The notes under the pieces: model-generated | What the model was told of the DNA's origin: nothing | The model's input: the letters and a program-made list of their open reading frames with translations, nothing else | Databases searched by the model: none | From: Sulfurirhabdus autotrophica | Lineage (GTDB): Bacteria; Pseudomonadota; Gammaproteobacteria; Burkholderiales; SMCO01 | Assembly (NCBI RefSeq): GCF_004346685.1 | Contig: NZ_SMCO01000017.1 | Span: 1 to 64,000 of the forward strand | Reading direction: 5' to 3' | Length of the DNA stretch: 64,000 bases | Made by a program: the position numbers and the translations under genes | Shown: piece by piece, positions 7,753 through 17,095 of the stretch | Layout of the letters: the number at the start of each line of letters is the position of its first letter | Position numbering within the stretch: position 1 is the first letter of the stretch

Positions 7753-7783
7753 CAAAAAATACAGGCGAGAAAGTCCGAGCCTG
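7753..7783 (-). terminator. Rho-independent terminator
   Basis: Read on the minus strand, CAGGC / GCCTG (7779-7783 with 7762-7766) followed by TATTTTTT. It lies 22 bases past the stop of the unknown acidic protein at 7805-8320 and fits as its terminator. Confidence 0.6.
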
Positions 7784-7804
7784 CTTGTATGCTGCTTCCT
7801 TCGA

Positions 7805-8320
7805 TTACTCTGCGTATAACCAACCGAACATTTCATTCAGATCATCGTGCAATTCATCAATTTCTTCATCGCAAATTACAAAGCCGTCTGAATGACGGAA
7901 TAATTCTTCACATTCTTCTGGTTTAAAATTAACGGCCATCATTTCCAGCCCGTTTTCGTAAAAATAGGGGCTGTATAGTTCAAATGACTCTTCGACTGAG
8001 TCATGCCACAAATACTGGTTAATCATATTAGCCGCCGCTTGCTCTACTTGGCCAAATAACTCCCCATCCATAGTCACGTTGCTTTCGCCTGATGATGTCT
8101 GAGAACCTTTTGCGTCGACAAATTTACCATCCTGGAGGTGCCACTCAGCAATCAACCCATCGCTGATGCGCTTGACCCCATCTTTCACTTCCCAGATGAA
8201 CTGTGTATCCGTTGCATCAATAAAGTAACCATAAACATGCCCCTCCCGAACCGGAAACCAGATGGTTGCGTTCCAGAATTCACTTCCTTCATGTTTAATA
8301 CAGAGATGTTGTTCAATCAT
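7805..8320 (-). CDS. Acidic hypothetical protein
   Basis: A 171-residue soluble protein that I do not recognise, starting MIEQHLCIKHEG. The upstream in-frame TTG at 8356 is rejected because it falls inside the tRNA-Leu terminator stem. The protein is rich in Glu and Asp, especially at the C terminus (CDEEIDELHDDLNEMFG), with several Trp and Tyr residues. No signal peptide or membrane segment is seen. It lies downstream of the tRNA genes on the same strand but is separated from them by a strong terminator, so it has its own promoter. A hairpin terminator follows it. Confidence 0.7.
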   Translation of the reverse strand: MIEQHLCIKHEGSEFWNATIWFPVREGHVYGYFIDATDTQFIWEVKDGVKRISDGLIAEWHLQDGKFVDAKGSQTSSGESNVTMDGELFGQVEQAAANMINQYLWHDSVEESFELYSPYFYENGLEMMAVNFKPEECEELFRHSDGFVICDEEIDELHDDLNEMFGWLYAE

Positions 8321-8350
8321 GGCACTATTTCTCGAAAATATAACCGCTAA

Positions 8351-8386
8351 AAACAAAAGAGGTTAGCTGTAAAGCTAACCTCTTTA
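8351..8386 (-). terminator. Terminator of the rpoD-tRNA transcription unit
   Basis: Strong inverted repeat AGAGGTTAGCT / AGCTAACCTCT with a short loop. On the minus strand it is followed by TTTTGTTTTT. It begins a few bases after the encoded CCA end of tRNA-Leu. Confidence 0.85.
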
Positions 8387-8391
8387 TTATT

Positions 8392-8476
<85 letters not shown>

Positions 8477-8539
8477 AATACAACCCAGGATCAACCTGGT
8501 AAGTCTCAAAAGCCTCAGGTTTTACCTGACGCCCTATTA

Positions 8540-8616
8540 TGGTGGGCCCGCACGGACTTGAACCGTGGACCAAAGGATTATGAGTCCTCTGCTCTAACCA
8601 ACTGAGCTACGGGCCC
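8540..8616 (-). tRNA. tRNA with CAU anticodon, probably tRNA-Ile2
   Basis: A 77-base tRNA on the minus strand, starting GGGCCCGTAGCTCAGTTGG and ending CGGGCCCACCA. Its anticodon loop is CTCATAA (CAU). The variable and T-arm sequences (CCTTTGGTC, GGTTCAAGTCC) resemble tRNA-Ile2 (CAU modified to lysidine-AU) rather than elongator tRNA-Met. The position next to rpoD parallels ileX downstream of rpoD in E. coli. Which amino acid it carries depends on TilS recognition and cannot be proven here. Confidence 0.9.
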
Positions 8617-8660
8617 AAACTTGAATCTAGCCCTGAGGCCAGGCCAGTATTAGACTTGGA

Positions 8661-10598
8661 TTACGTTTCCGTGTCAAGAAAGCTTTTCAGCCTTTCTGAA
8701 CGAGAAGGGTGACGTAACTTACGCAATGCCTTAGCTTCGATTTGACGAATACGCTCGCGGGTGACATCAAACTGCTTGCCTACTTCTTCCAGCGTGTGAT
8801 CCGTGTTCATCTCGATACCAAAACGCATACGCAATACTTTTGCTTCACGCGGCGTCAGTGAATCCAGCACATCCTTGGTTGCATCCTGAAGGCTGGCATA
8901 TACAGCCGCTTCAATCGGAGCCAAGGTAGCTGAGTCTTCGATAAAGTCTCCCAGATGAGAGTCTTCATCGTCACCAATCGGTGTTTCCATCGAAATTGGT
9001 TCTTTGGAAATCTTGAGGATTTTACGAATTTTTTCCTCAGGCATTTCCATTTTTTCTGCCAGTTCGGCTGGATCAGGCTCTAATCCTGTTTCCTGCAAGA
9101 TCTGGCGTGAGATGCGATTCATCTTGTTGATGGTTTCGATCATGTGCACCGGAATCCGGATGGTTCTTGCCTGATCTGCAATAGAGCGGGTAATAGCCTG
9201 ACGAATCCACCATGTTGCATAGGTAGAAAATTTGTAGCCCCGACGGTATTCAAATTTATCTACCGCTTTCATCAGACCAATATTACCTTCCTGAATCAAA
9301 TCCAGGAACTGCAAGCCACGATTGGTATATTTTTTGGCAATCGATATCACCAGACGCAAGTTAGCTTCAATCATCTCGCGTTTTGCGCGTCGTGCTTTTG
9401 CTTCGCCGGTAGACATCTGACGATTGATTTCTTTCAGGTCCTTGATCGGGATCCCGACATGCTCGCGCAGCTCAACCAGCTTTTGCTGTTGTTCAACAAT
9501 CGCTGGCTCGTAGCGCAGCAATGCTTCAGCATAAGGTTTCTTGGCCTTGGCTTCATTCGGCAGCCAGTCAAGATTTTCTTCGTTACCCGGAAATACTTTG
9601 ATGAAATGTTTGCGCGGCATGCCTGCCTTATTTACGCACATTTCCATAATTTCGCGTTCACGCGTACGGACATTTTCGACCAATGAACGAAGGCTGTCGC
9701 ATAATTTTTCAACTTGTTTTGCTGAAAAACGTATCCCCAGCAATTCATTTGAAATCTGCTCCTGAAACGCGAGGTATTCTTTACTATGCGGGCCTTTCTT
9801 AGGCAGCACTTTAATCAAACCGGCAAATGCTGTGCTGATCACGTTAAAACGCTCCATCGCGTCTACTTTCAGCTGAGCAAGATTGGCTGCTGCTGCAGCG
9901 GCGCCTTCTTCTTCCTCATCACCATCATCGTCTTCGTTTTCTTCTTCGTCGGTTTCTTCAACAGACGTCTCAGCGACGCCTACGATTATTTCATCTTCAC
10001 CACTATGGGTCATCAAACCATCAACCAGCTCATCAATGCGCATTTCATCGCGCTCAACTTGCTGCACCAGGCTTAAAATTTCAAGAATAGTCGTCGGACA
10101 CGCTGAAATAGCCTGAATCATGTGCTTCAGGCCATCTTCAATACGTTTGGCAATTTCGATTTCGCCTTCGCGGGTCAACAACTCAACCGAGCCCATTTCA
10201 CGCATATACATACGTACAGGGTCTGTCGTACGACCGAAATCCGAATCTACAGTACTAAGGGCTGCTTCGGCTTCTTCCACAACATCTTCATCTGTTACCG
10301 AAGGTGCCGCGTCCGACATCAACAATGCTTCTGCATCCGGGGCTTCATCGTAGACTGAAATACCCATATCATTGATCATGCTGATGATCCCTTCAATTTG
10401 CTCAGCATCGAGCATATCGTCAGGCAGATGATCATTGATTTCGGCGTAGGTCAGATAACTACGTTCCTTACCCAGCACAATCAGGTTTTTTAAGCGCATG
10501 CGCCGTTCTTCGGCATCCGTAGGCTTAACTTCTGATTTATCATTTTGTGAGTTGGCCGCTTGCGCAAGCGCACTCGACTGTGTTTTTTCCGTCGCCAT
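8661..10598 (-). CDS. rpoD: RNA polymerase primary sigma factor RpoD (sigma-70)
   Basis: 645 residues, the normal size for a beta/gammaproteobacterial sigma-70. Region 1.1 is at the N terminus ([20 protein letters not shown]). An acidic Glu/Asp-rich stretch at about 215-235, followed by alanines, belongs to the non-conserved region. Region 2 contains [17 protein letters not shown] (about 455-470). Region 4 near the C terminus holds [20 protein letters not shown] and ends [17 protein letters not shown]. It directs RNA polymerase to housekeeping promoters. It follows dnaG on the same strand with a 117-base gap and is followed by two tRNAs and a terminator. Confidence 0.98.
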   Translation of the reverse strand: MATEKTQSSALAQAANSQNDKSEVKPTDAEERRMRLKNLIVLGKERSYLTYAEINDHLPDDMLDAEQIEGIISMINDMGISVYDEAPDAEALLMSDAAPSVTDEDVVEEAEAALSTVDSDFGRTTDPVRMYMREMGSVELLTREGEIEIAKRIEDGLKHMIQAISACPTTILEILSLVQQVERDEMRIDELVDGLMTHSGEDEIIVGVAETSVEETDEEENEDDDGDEEEEGAAAAAANLAQLKVDAMERFNVISTAFAGLIKVLPKKGPHSKEYLAFQEQISNELLGIRFSAKQVEKLCDSLRSLVENVRTREREIMEMCVNKAGMPRKHFIKVFPGNEENLDWLPNEAKAKKPYAEALLRYEPAIVEQQQKLVELREHVGIPIKDLKEINRQMSTGEAKARRAKREMIEANLRLVISIAKKYTNRGLQFLDLIQEGNIGLMKAVDKFEYRRGYKFSTYATWWIRQAITRSIADQARTIRIPVHMIETINKMNRISRQILQETGLEPDPAELAEKMEMPEEKIRKILKISKEPISMETPIGDDEDSHLGDFIEDSATLAPIEAAVYASLQDATKDVLDSLTPREAKVLRMRFGIEMNTDHTLEEVGKQFDVTRERIRQIEAKALRKLRHPSRSERLKSFLDTET

Positions 10599-10715
10599 TA
10601 CCTAATTCTCGCTAGCATTTTTTGCGTTGAAAAATCGAACAATTATACATGAATTTCAAACCATTGCATATCTATTAGCAATAGCTTATTTTATGCCGCG
10701 TCCGGGGCAATCAAC

Positions 10716-12509
10716 CTACAAAGTCAGCCGCTGAGCTAACTCCTGAAACTCCCGTTTTTCTTCTGAACTCAATCCTTGTGAACTTGCTTTCACCCGTAGG
10801 ACATCTAATCTCTTATTACGTTCCATTGTCCGCAACTGGGTCATACCATCACTGAATTCCGCCTTGAGCTCATCCACGTCAAAACTCCCCTGATCCAGCA
10901 CTTCTCCCGCAATTTCCCCCAGCAATGACGCATAAGTGCCGCTACGAAATTGCTCCATCACAGCGGCCGTAGAATTAACATGAGGGCTGCTCTGCAAAAT
11001 TTCAAGCAGCATGACGAGCGCGGCCATCTCACCTTGATCGCTTACTGGCAATTTACCCTGGACCTCTACGGCAAGTTGCGGCTGAAACAACAACATCTGC
11101 AACATGCGCCTGGGCAATGAAGGCGCTTTTCTGCGAAGTTTTTGTGGCTGTGCAACTGAAGCGCGTCGGTGCGCATTACTACCCATCGAGGCGCTTTGCT
11201 GCTGTGGTGCTGACGTTTTCGAATCTGATTTAACCTGAAACACTTCTTCCAGCTCTGCCTGAGAAATCCCCGCAAGCTCAGCAAGGCGTTTGCGTAACAT
11301 CAGCCCAAAAACAGGCGCTCTGATTTGCCCTTGTAATGGTCGCGCCAGCTCCAATAGCTTCGCTCGCCCTTCCTGGGTTTGCATATCCACTTTTGCAACC
11401 AGTTCGCGCAATAAAAAAGCAGAGAGCGGCAAGGCTTCCTGTTGCAAGAGTTTCTCAAAACCATCTTTACCTGCCTGCCTGATGTAACTGTCAGGATCTT
11501 CACCCTGCTGTAAAAATAAAAAACTGAGATCTTTACCATCCACTATCAATCCCAGGCTATTTTCCAGCGCACGCCAGGCTGCACGACGACCTGCATCATC
11601 CCCATCGAAACAAAACATGACGCTATCACTTTGTCGCAGGAGCTTTTGAACGTGCATCGGCGTAGTCGCGGTACCAAGCGTTGCTACGGCATACTCCACA
11701 CCATGCTGCGCCAATGCCACCACATCCATATAACCCTCGACAACCAGCACCCGACCTGCATCACGGATTGCCTTGCGCGCCTGAGGAAGTCCATATAGTT
11801 CCAGCCCTTTCTCAAACAAAGGTGTTTCAGGCGAATTAAGATATTTCGGCTCACCCTGGCCTAGCACGCGACCACCAAAACCGATGACCATGCCACGCTG
11901 ATTCTGAATCGGAAACATGATGCGATCACGAAATCGGTCGTAACGCTTCCCTTCTTCTGACTCTATAACCAGCCCACACTGCACCAATGGCTTTGCGTTG
12001 TAATCCTGAAATACCGAGGTAAGATTTTGCCAGCCACCTGGCGCATACCCAATGCCAAACCTTGCAGCAATCTCACCAGACAACCCCCGCTTTTTCAGGT
12101 AATCGATGGCTGTTTCAGACTGTTTGAGTTGACTGCGATAATATTGCGTCGCCTGCCGCATGATCTCGAACAAATCTTCAGTTTCAGGCTGAACCTTCTT
12201 ACTGAAATTGTCATCCTTTTCATCCGGGACCGGCATACCCACATTGCCAGCCAGCTCCTTAACCGCCTCAATAAATCCCAACCCGGCGTATTCCATTACG
12301 AAACTAATGGCCGTTCCGTGGGCACCACAGCCAAAGCAATGATAAAACTGCTTACTGGGGCTGACGGTAAAAGAAGGGGTTTTTTCTCCATGAAATGGAC
12401 AGCAGGCAGCGAAGTTCGCTCCCGCTTTCTTGAGCGGGATATAACTTTCTACCACGTCGACAATATCAACGCGATTCAACAAATCCTGAATGAAAGATTG
12501 CGGAATCAT
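10716..12509 (-). CDS. dnaG: DNA primase DnaG
   Basis: 597 residues. The N-terminal CHC2-type zinc domain has CCPFHGEKTPSF and YHCFGCGAHG (about 37-65). The catalytic core follows, with a TOPRIM motif VVEGYMDVVALAQHG (about 255-270) and a DGDDAGRRAA block that carries metal-binding acids. The C-terminal region is the DnaB-interacting helicase-binding domain and is more variable. It synthesises RNA primers for lagging-strand replication. It is placed between yqeY and rpoD, as in the classical macromolecular-synthesis operon. Confidence 0.97.
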   Translation of the reverse strand: MIPQSFIQDLLNRVDIVDVVESYIPLKKAGANFAACCPFHGEKTPSFTVSPSKQFYHCFGCGAHGTAISFVMEYAGLGFIEAVKELAGNVGMPVPDEKDDNFSKKVQPETEDLFEIMRQATQYYRSQLKQSETAIDYLKKRGLSGEIAARFGIGYAPGGWQNLTSVFQDYNAKPLVQCGLVIESEEGKRYDRFRDRIMFPIQNQRGMVIGFGGRVLGQGEPKYLNSPETPLFEKGLELYGLPQARKAIRDAGRVLVVEGYMDVVALAQHGVEYAVATLGTATTPMHVQKLLRQSDSVMFCFDGDDAGRRAAWRALENSLGLIVDGKDLSFLFLQQGEDPDSYIRQAGKDGFEKLLQQEALPLSAFLLRELVAKVDMQTQEGRAKLLELARPLQGQIRAPVFGLMLRKRLAELAGISQAELEEVFQVKSDSKTSAPQQQSASMGSNAHRRASVAQPQKLRRKAPSLPRRMLQMLLFQPQLAVEVQGKLPVSDQGEMAALVMLLEILQSSPHVNSTAAVMEQFRSGTYASLLGEIAGEVLDQGSFDVDELKAEFSDGMTQLRTMERNKRLDVLRVKASSQGLSSEEKREFQELAQRLTL

Positions 12510-12583
12510 TGTTTTTTGAAGTTCAGATCAAACCCCGCATATGCCACCAGTAAGACGCAAAAATTCTTGCCCAGCACAAAAAA

Positions 12584-13027
12584 TCAACTTAATTTTGCCT
12601 TTACGAGTGCAGATACTTTTGCCGCATCTGCCCGCCCGGTAATTTGCGGCTTCAAAATTGCCATGACCTTACCCATGTCTTTCATGCCTGCAGCACCACT
12701 TGCTTCAACGGCCTGATCCAGTAAAGCTGCCACTTCAGCATCGGTTAACGGCTGAGGCAAATAGGTTTGAAGTACAGTAATTTCCAGCTTTTCAACATCA
12801 GCTAAATCCTGTCGGTTTGCCGCCTCATATTGAGAAAGGGAATCTCGGCGCTGCTTCAGCATTTTTTCTATTACGGTCAAAATCTGCTCATCATCCAGTT
12901 CTATCCGTTCATCGACTTCACGTTGCTTGATTGCAGCCAACAGCATACGAATAGCCGAAAGACGGGAAACATCTTTGGCTCGCATCGCAGTTTTCATATC
13001 TTCGGTAATCTGTTGTTTTAAGCTCAT
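12584..13027 (-). CDS. yqeY: GatB/YqeY domain protein
   Basis: 147 residues, starting MSLKQQITEDMKTAMRAKDV, matching the YqeY family throughout. Motifs include RLSAIRMLLAAIKQREVDER and a C-terminal helical bundle with MKDMGKVMAILKPQITGRAD. The domain resembles the tail of GatB and is thought to bind tRNA or act in amidation-related quality control, but its role is not settled. It sits upstream of dnaG by 74 bases; together with rpsU it normally forms the rpsU-yqeY-dnaG-rpoD block. Here rpsU is 2.6 kb away. Confidence 0.93.
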   Translation of the reverse strand: MSLKQQITEDMKTAMRAKDVSRLSAIRMLLAAIKQREVDERIELDDEQILTVIEKMLKQRRDSLSQYEAANRQDLADVEKLEITVLQTYLPQPLTDAEVAALLDQAVEASGAAGMKDMGKVMAILKPQITGRADAAKVSALVKAKLS

Positions 13028-13074
13028 GCATCCTACCTATCAAATAAAATATTAGAATTTTTCATCACTACGCA

Positions 13075-13103
13075 CCCGAAATTTCACAAAATCCCGAAAT
13101 TTC
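13075..13103. repeat. Tandem 11-bp direct repeat, operator-like
   Basis: CCCGAAATTTC occurs at 13075-13085 and again at 13093-13103, an 18-base period. Each copy contains the palindrome GAAATTTC. The pair lies 48-76 bases before the yqeY start codon (minus) and about 150 bases before the diguanylate cyclase (plus), a fitting place for a regulator-binding site. Confidence 0.4.
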
Positions 13104-13254
13104 GTAATATTATAAACCACCCTGTTTTTTCGTGTGCATTTCCACCATACTGTATAAAATTGGAAATACACTTCTTAAATTAGCGCACCATAATAAAAAT
13201 CTTATTTTCTGATGAAGCTGCGCATAAACAATTTATCTGAAACTCATCTTACAA

Positions 13255-14538
13255 ATGAGTAAAAATTTCAGTTTCGGTCTCCGGGGAAAACTGGTGGTCA
13301 TTGTGGTGACCGGCATTGTCATCGGCTTCACCATCATTGGTGTTTTCAGACTGAATCAGGCCAAACAGAAAATCATCCTGGAAATGAATCGTTCTGGGAA
13401 TGAACGCGTGACACTCATTGCGGAAGCCTTCTCTAATCTGATCATTGGTTATGATTACAGCAATATGGAGTCGCTTTCAGAACGTATTGCCAAACAAGAT
13501 GACGTTCTGCAGATTGACGTTCGCAACAAGGCTGGAAAAATCATGGTCAGCCGCATAAGCGATGACTATACGCCATCGAGTTCAAAAGATTTACTTTTTA
13601 AATCGGTAATTCAGTTTGGGGGCGAACCGGCAGGAAGCGTAGAACTTAAAATTTCCCTTAAGCGCCTTGAGACCACCATCCACGAAACTTACACCAACAT
13701 CATTCTGGAACAGGTTTTTTTCGCCATTTTCCTCAGCATTCTCATCTTTGTTGTCACTTCCCGAGTTATCGTCAAACCCATTGGCCATTTTCGGGATCTG
13801 ATGAATACCATTCTAAACAACCCCAGTGAATCCTCGCATCAAAAACTGGTGATCAAAAATAAAGATGAAATTGGTGATTTAGCGCTCATTTTTAACAGTA
13901 TGAATAACCAGGTTCATGAATATCAACAACGCCTGAAAGATAAATACAATCTGGCAGACTCTGCATTGGTAGCGACCAATGAGCAACTCAAAATCCGTAC
14001 AGCCGATCTGGAAAAAGCATTAAGGCTGGTAGAGCAACTGGCCATTACGGACAGTCTGACAAACTTGCCAAACCGACGGCACTTTGATGATTACCTTGCC
14101 ACCACTTTCTCCCGTGCCGTTCGCTTTAAAGAGCCGCTCTGCATGATTCTGCTTGATATTGATCACTTTAAGCAAATTAATGACACACACGGCCATGCCG
14201 CAGGAGATTATGTATTGAAAGAGCTTGGCAAGCTATTTAAATCCAGAATACGGGAAACAGATGTGTGCGCCCGCTTGGGTGGCGATGAGTTTGCAATACT
14301 GCTTTACCGTGCAAAAATTGATGATGCAATGAACTGGTCGCAGCTTCTCTTGCGCATCATCCGCGAGCATGCTTTCACAGAAGCTGGAATTACACTCACC
14401 GTCACACTCAGTATTGGCATTGCACAGATAACTGCCGATAACCATAGCATTGAGGCACTTTATAATGCTACGGACAATGCGCTTTATGAAGCAAAAAGAC
14501 GGGGACGAAATCAGGCAGTCATTTATCCTTTCGAGTAG
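13255..14538 (+). CDS. Membrane diguanylate cyclase (GGDEF)
   Basis: 427 residues. A membrane segment at about 12-32, an extracytoplasmic sensor region of about 115 residues, and a second membrane segment at about 150-168 are followed by a HAMP-like linker and coiled coil to about residue 265. A C-terminal GGDEF domain starts at ITDSLTNLPNRRHFD. The active site GGDEF is intact near residue 342. An RxxD product-inhibition site (RETD) lies just before it, so the enzyme should make cyclic di-GMP with feedback control. There is no EAL domain. It probably forms an operon with the PhnD-like gene 73 bases downstream. The pair sits between rpsU and yqeY on the opposite strand. Confidence 0.93.
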   Translation: MSKNFSFGLRGKLVVIVVTGIVIGFTIIGVFRLNQAKQKIILEMNRSGNERVTLIAEAFSNLIIGYDYSNMESLSERIAKQDDVLQIDVRNKAGKIMVSRISDDYTPSSSKDLLFKSVIQFGGEPAGSVELKISLKRLETTIHETYTNIILEQVFFAIFLSILIFVVTSRVIVKPIGHFRDLMNTILNNPSESSHQKLVIKNKDEIGDLALIFNSMNNQVHEYQQRLKDKYNLADSALVATNEQLKIRTADLEKALRLVEQLAITDSLTNLPNRRHFDDYLATTFSRAVRFKEPLCMILLDIDHFKQINDTHGHAAGDYVLKELGKLFKSRIRETDVCARLGGDEFAILLYRAKIDDAMNWSQLLLRIIREHAFTEAGITLTVTLSIGIAQITADNHSIEALYNATDNALYEAKRRGRNQAVIYPFE

Positions 14539-14611
14539 TAGCTTTGACAACTGGCTACCCTCGCGCTAGTCTAGCAGCTGATCAATATCACAATGTAGCG
14601 AAGGACACCCC

Positions 14612-15469
14612 ATGCAAAAATACGATTGGTTGCGCTTTATTGTCAGTTTTTTCGCCTGCTTCTCTATAACCAGCATAACCATCCCGGCGCATGCCGCCGA
14701 AAACGCACCGCCCGAGTTATATCTGGGCTCGGTTGCCATGGATGTCCCCGCTGAAATGGTCAGACGCATGACCCCTTTAGCAAAATACCTCAGCATGCAA
14801 ACCGGCTACAATATTTTATTTCGCGCATCCCCAAACCTCGCCTCAGCAGTTGAAGATATTGGCATGGGTCACACCCAGATGGCCTACCTCACACCAGTCG
14901 CTTATATCGAGGCACATGACAAATACGGTGCAGTGCCGCTTGTTAGTCCCCTTACCCGGGGCAAATCCACATTCAATCTGGTCATTGCAGTCCGGAAAAA
15001 CAGCCCAATTAAATCCATGAGCGATTTGCGAGGGAAAAAATTTGCATTCGGCGACAAAAATGCTTTACTTCAACCAGCGGTCGTCGTGAGAACCGGAATA
15101 AAATTAGAAGACTTTGCTTCGTATGATTATCTGAAGCATTACGATAACATTGCCAAAGCCGTGTTAAATGGCGATTTTGATGCGGGCATTCTAAAAGACA
15201 CAGTCGCTGAAAAATTTGAACCACTGGGTTTGCGCATCATTCATATTTCGCCACCTCTTGCTTCCTACCTTTTTGCAGTCAGCAACAAGATTTCACCTGA
15301 TGCCATAACCAAAATCAAAAGCGCAATGCTTGCATTGAATACCGACACGCCTGACAACAAGGCAGTACTCCGCGCGCTTGACCAAGGGTATGACGGATTC
15401 ACATTGGTGGAAGATCAGGACTACAACGTGATTAGAAAATTAATTGCACCATTTAAAGACAAAAAATAG
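14612..15469 (+). CDS. PhnD-like periplasmic substrate-binding protein
   Basis: 285 residues with a signal peptide at 1-28. It is followed by a PhnD/SsuA-type type 2 periplasmic binding fold: LYLGSVAMDVPAEMVRRMTP, then an AYLTPVAYIEA motif and a DLRGKKFAFGDKNA motif. An AAGGAC ribosome binding site precedes the ATG. Family members bind phosphonate, phosphite or phosphate for ABC uptake. No permease or ATPase gene is nearby; instead the gene follows a diguanylate cyclase with an extracytoplasmic sensor region. It may therefore present a ligand to that sensor, which is inference. The ligand cannot be told from the sequence. Confidence 0.85.
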   Translation: MQKYDWLRFIVSFFACFSITSITIPAHAAENAPPELYLGSVAMDVPAEMVRRMTPLAKYLSMQTGYNILFRASPNLASAVEDIGMGHTQMAYLTPVAYIEAHDKYGAVPLVSPLTRGKSTFNLVIAVRKNSPIKSMSDLRGKKFAFGDKNALLQPAVVVRTGIKLEDFASYDYLKHYDNIAKAVLNGDFDAGILKDTVAEKFEPLGLRIIHISPPLASYLFAVSNKISPDAITKIKSAMLALNTDTPDNKAVLRALDQGYDGFTLVEDQDYNVIRKLIAPFKDKK

Positions 15470-15516
15470 CTATCAACATCCAAAATCACTCGACGAATTA
15501 AATAGACTTTAATGCA

Positions 15517-15548
15517 AAACGGCCTGCCTAATTAAAGGCAAGCCGTTT
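15517..15548. terminator. Hairpin between convergent genes
   Basis: AAACGGC (15517-15523) pairs with GCCGTTT (15542-15548), with an inner GCCT/AGGC pairing. It lies between the PhnD-like gene (plus) and rpsU (minus). A short T-run follows only on the minus strand, so it most likely ends rpsU transcription. Confidence 0.45.
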
Positions 15549-15641
15549 ACAGAATTTCTTCATTTCTTGCTAACACATCACATGCGTATCACTACACATG
15601 AAAGAATCGGCTTGAAATTGTTACCTGCCAGAGAACTTTAC

Positions 15642-15854
15642 TTAGTAAAGCTTGGTTGGCAACATTTGGCTGCGAATGCGCTTGTAATGGCGCTTTACTG
15701 CAGCGGCTAGCTTGCGCTTGCGCTCAGCTGTTGGTTTTTCGTAAAACTCACGAGCGCGTAATTCGGTTAACAAGCCTGTCTTTTCAACAGAACGCTTGAA
15801 ACGCCTCATCGCCACTTCAAATGGTTCGTTTTCTTTAACTCGTACATGTGACAT
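15642..15854 (-). CDS. rpsU: 30S ribosomal protein S21
   Basis: 70 residues, highly basic, matching S21 from end to end: [21 protein letters not shown] at the start, then the [15 protein letters not shown] block and the C-terminal RRSQ-like basic tail. S21 is a late-assembling small-subunit protein needed for initiation at natural mRNAs. In many proteobacteria it heads the rpsU-dnaG-rpoD operon. Here it has its own strong promoter and is separated from yqeY by two genes on the other strand. Confidence 0.97.
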   Translation of the reverse strand: MSHVRVKENEPFEVAMRRFKRSVEKTGLLTELRAREFYEKPTAERKRKLAAAVKRHYKRIRSQMLPTKLY

Positions 15855-15893
15855 CGAGGCTCAACCCTTTTATCGAATTCGGAAAAAACAAGG

Positions 15894-15921
15894 ATTATAT
15901 CAACAAAATTCCCTTTTTCAA
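15894..15921 (-). promoter_or_regulatory. Sigma-70 promoter of rpsU
   Basis: On the minus strand, TTGAAA (15921-15916), 16 bases, then a perfect TATAAT (15899-15894). The predicted start of transcription is about 33 bases before the rpsU ATG. Confidence 0.75.
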
Positions 15922-16026
15922 AGCACTGATGCACTTTATTTTCTAAACCCCCTGCATTATTCCTCTCAGTCATTTGTGATTTTCAACAAACCCGATAAGA
16001 TGTCAGTTTTTTGAATTCAATAAACT

Positions 16027-17055
16027 ATGCTGGTACTTGGAATAGAATCTTCCTGCGATGAAACCGGTATCGCGCTTTATGATACGGAGCTTGGCTTGTT
16101 ATCCCATGCAATCTATTCTCAGGTCGCCATGCATGCAGAATACGGTGGCGTGGTTCCCGAACTGGCCTCTCGCGACCATATTCGTCGTGTTTTACCTTTA
16201 ACTCAGCAAATTCTTGATGAATCAAGAAAAACGCTTAAAGATCTGGACGCTATTGCCTATACTAAAGGGCCGGGGTTGGCTGGTGCCCTTCTGGTTGGCG
16301 CGAGCATTGGTTGCGCGCTGGCATTTACATTAAAAATTCCCACCTTGGGCGTACACCACCTGGAGGGCCATCTTCTTTCCCCCTTAATTTCTGACACCCC
16401 CCCGGTTTTTCCTTTTGTCGCCCTGCTGGTATCTGGAGGCCACACCCAATTAATGCAGGTTTCTGGCGTTGGGCAATACGAATTGCTGGGTGAAACGATG
16501 GATGACGCTGCAGGTGAAGCTTTTGACAAAACAGCAAAGCTACTTGGATTAGGCTATCCCGGTGGCCCTGCACTTTCTGAAATAGCGCATAAAGGCCAGC
16601 CAAAGCGCTTTAAACTGCCGCGCCCCATGCTGCACAGCGGCGATCTGAATTTTAGCTTCAGTGGCTTGAAAACTGCCGTATTGACCTTGGTAAATAAACA
16701 GACGCTCGATGACCAGACCAAAGCAGATATTGCACTCGCTTTCCAGGAAGCAATGGTGGAGGTATTGATCACCAAATCAATGGGCGCAATGGAAAAAACC
16801 GGCCTTACTCAGCTTGTAGTGGCTGGGGGTGTAGGCGCTAACAGCCAATTACGCGAACAACTCACGCGGAATACCCAGAAAAAAGGCGTAACCGTATTTT
16901 ATCCAAAACTTGAGTTTTGCACCGACAATGGTGCAATGATTGCTTATGCTGGTGCCATGCGGTTAAAGCACTCACCTGCTGGCGAGTCCTGTTTTACAGT
17001 AAAACCACGCTGGGACATGGAAATGCTGACCACCCCCGAGAGCGATAAAGTATAA
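16027..17055 (+). CDS. tsaD: tRNA N6-threonylcarbamoyladenosine transferase TsaD
   Basis: 342 residues. It starts [19 protein letters not shown] and carries the iron-binding [10 protein letters not shown] motif near residue 111, followed by a glycine-rich [10 protein letters not shown] and the [10 protein letters not shown] motif near the C terminus (about residue 300). TsaD transfers the threonylcarbamoyl group to A37 of tRNAs that read ANN codons, working with TsaB and TsaE. It is divergent from rpsU, a conserved arrangement in many proteobacteria. Confidence 0.97.
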   Translation: MLVLGIESSCDETGIALYDTELGLLSHAIYSQVAMHAEYGGVVPELASRDHIRRVLPLTQQILDESRKTLKDLDAIAYTKGPGLAGALLVGASIGCALAFTLKIPTLGVHHLEGHLLSPLISDTPPVFPFVALLVSGGHTQLMQVSGVGQYELLGETMDDAAGEAFDKTAKLLGLGYPGGPALSEIAHKGQPKRFKLPRPMLHSGDLNFSFSGLKTAVLTLVNKQTLDDQTKADIALAFQEAMVEVLITKSMGAMEKTGLTQLVVAGGVGANSQLREQLTRNTQKKGVTVFYPKLEFCTDNGAMIAYAGAMRLKHSPAGESCFTVKPRWDMEMLTTPESDKV

Positions 17056-17095
17056 TCTGTATGAGGTGATTCGCGTATGTGGCTAGGTTTAAATA

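Noticed and set aside
9880-9960. Glu/Asp- and Ala-rich tract in rpoD that might suggest a frameshift or repeat expansion
   Set aside because: Reading frame is continuous and an acidic linker here is normal in sigma-70 proteins.
9144-10358. Several plus-strand open frames inside rpoD
   Set aside because: They are antisense shadows of a strongly conserved gene; the low-complexity one mirrors the acidic linker of sigma-70.
12027-12716. 229-residue plus-strand open frame over dnaG and yqeY
   Set aside because: Spans two conserved genes on the other strand and a gap; no family resemblance.
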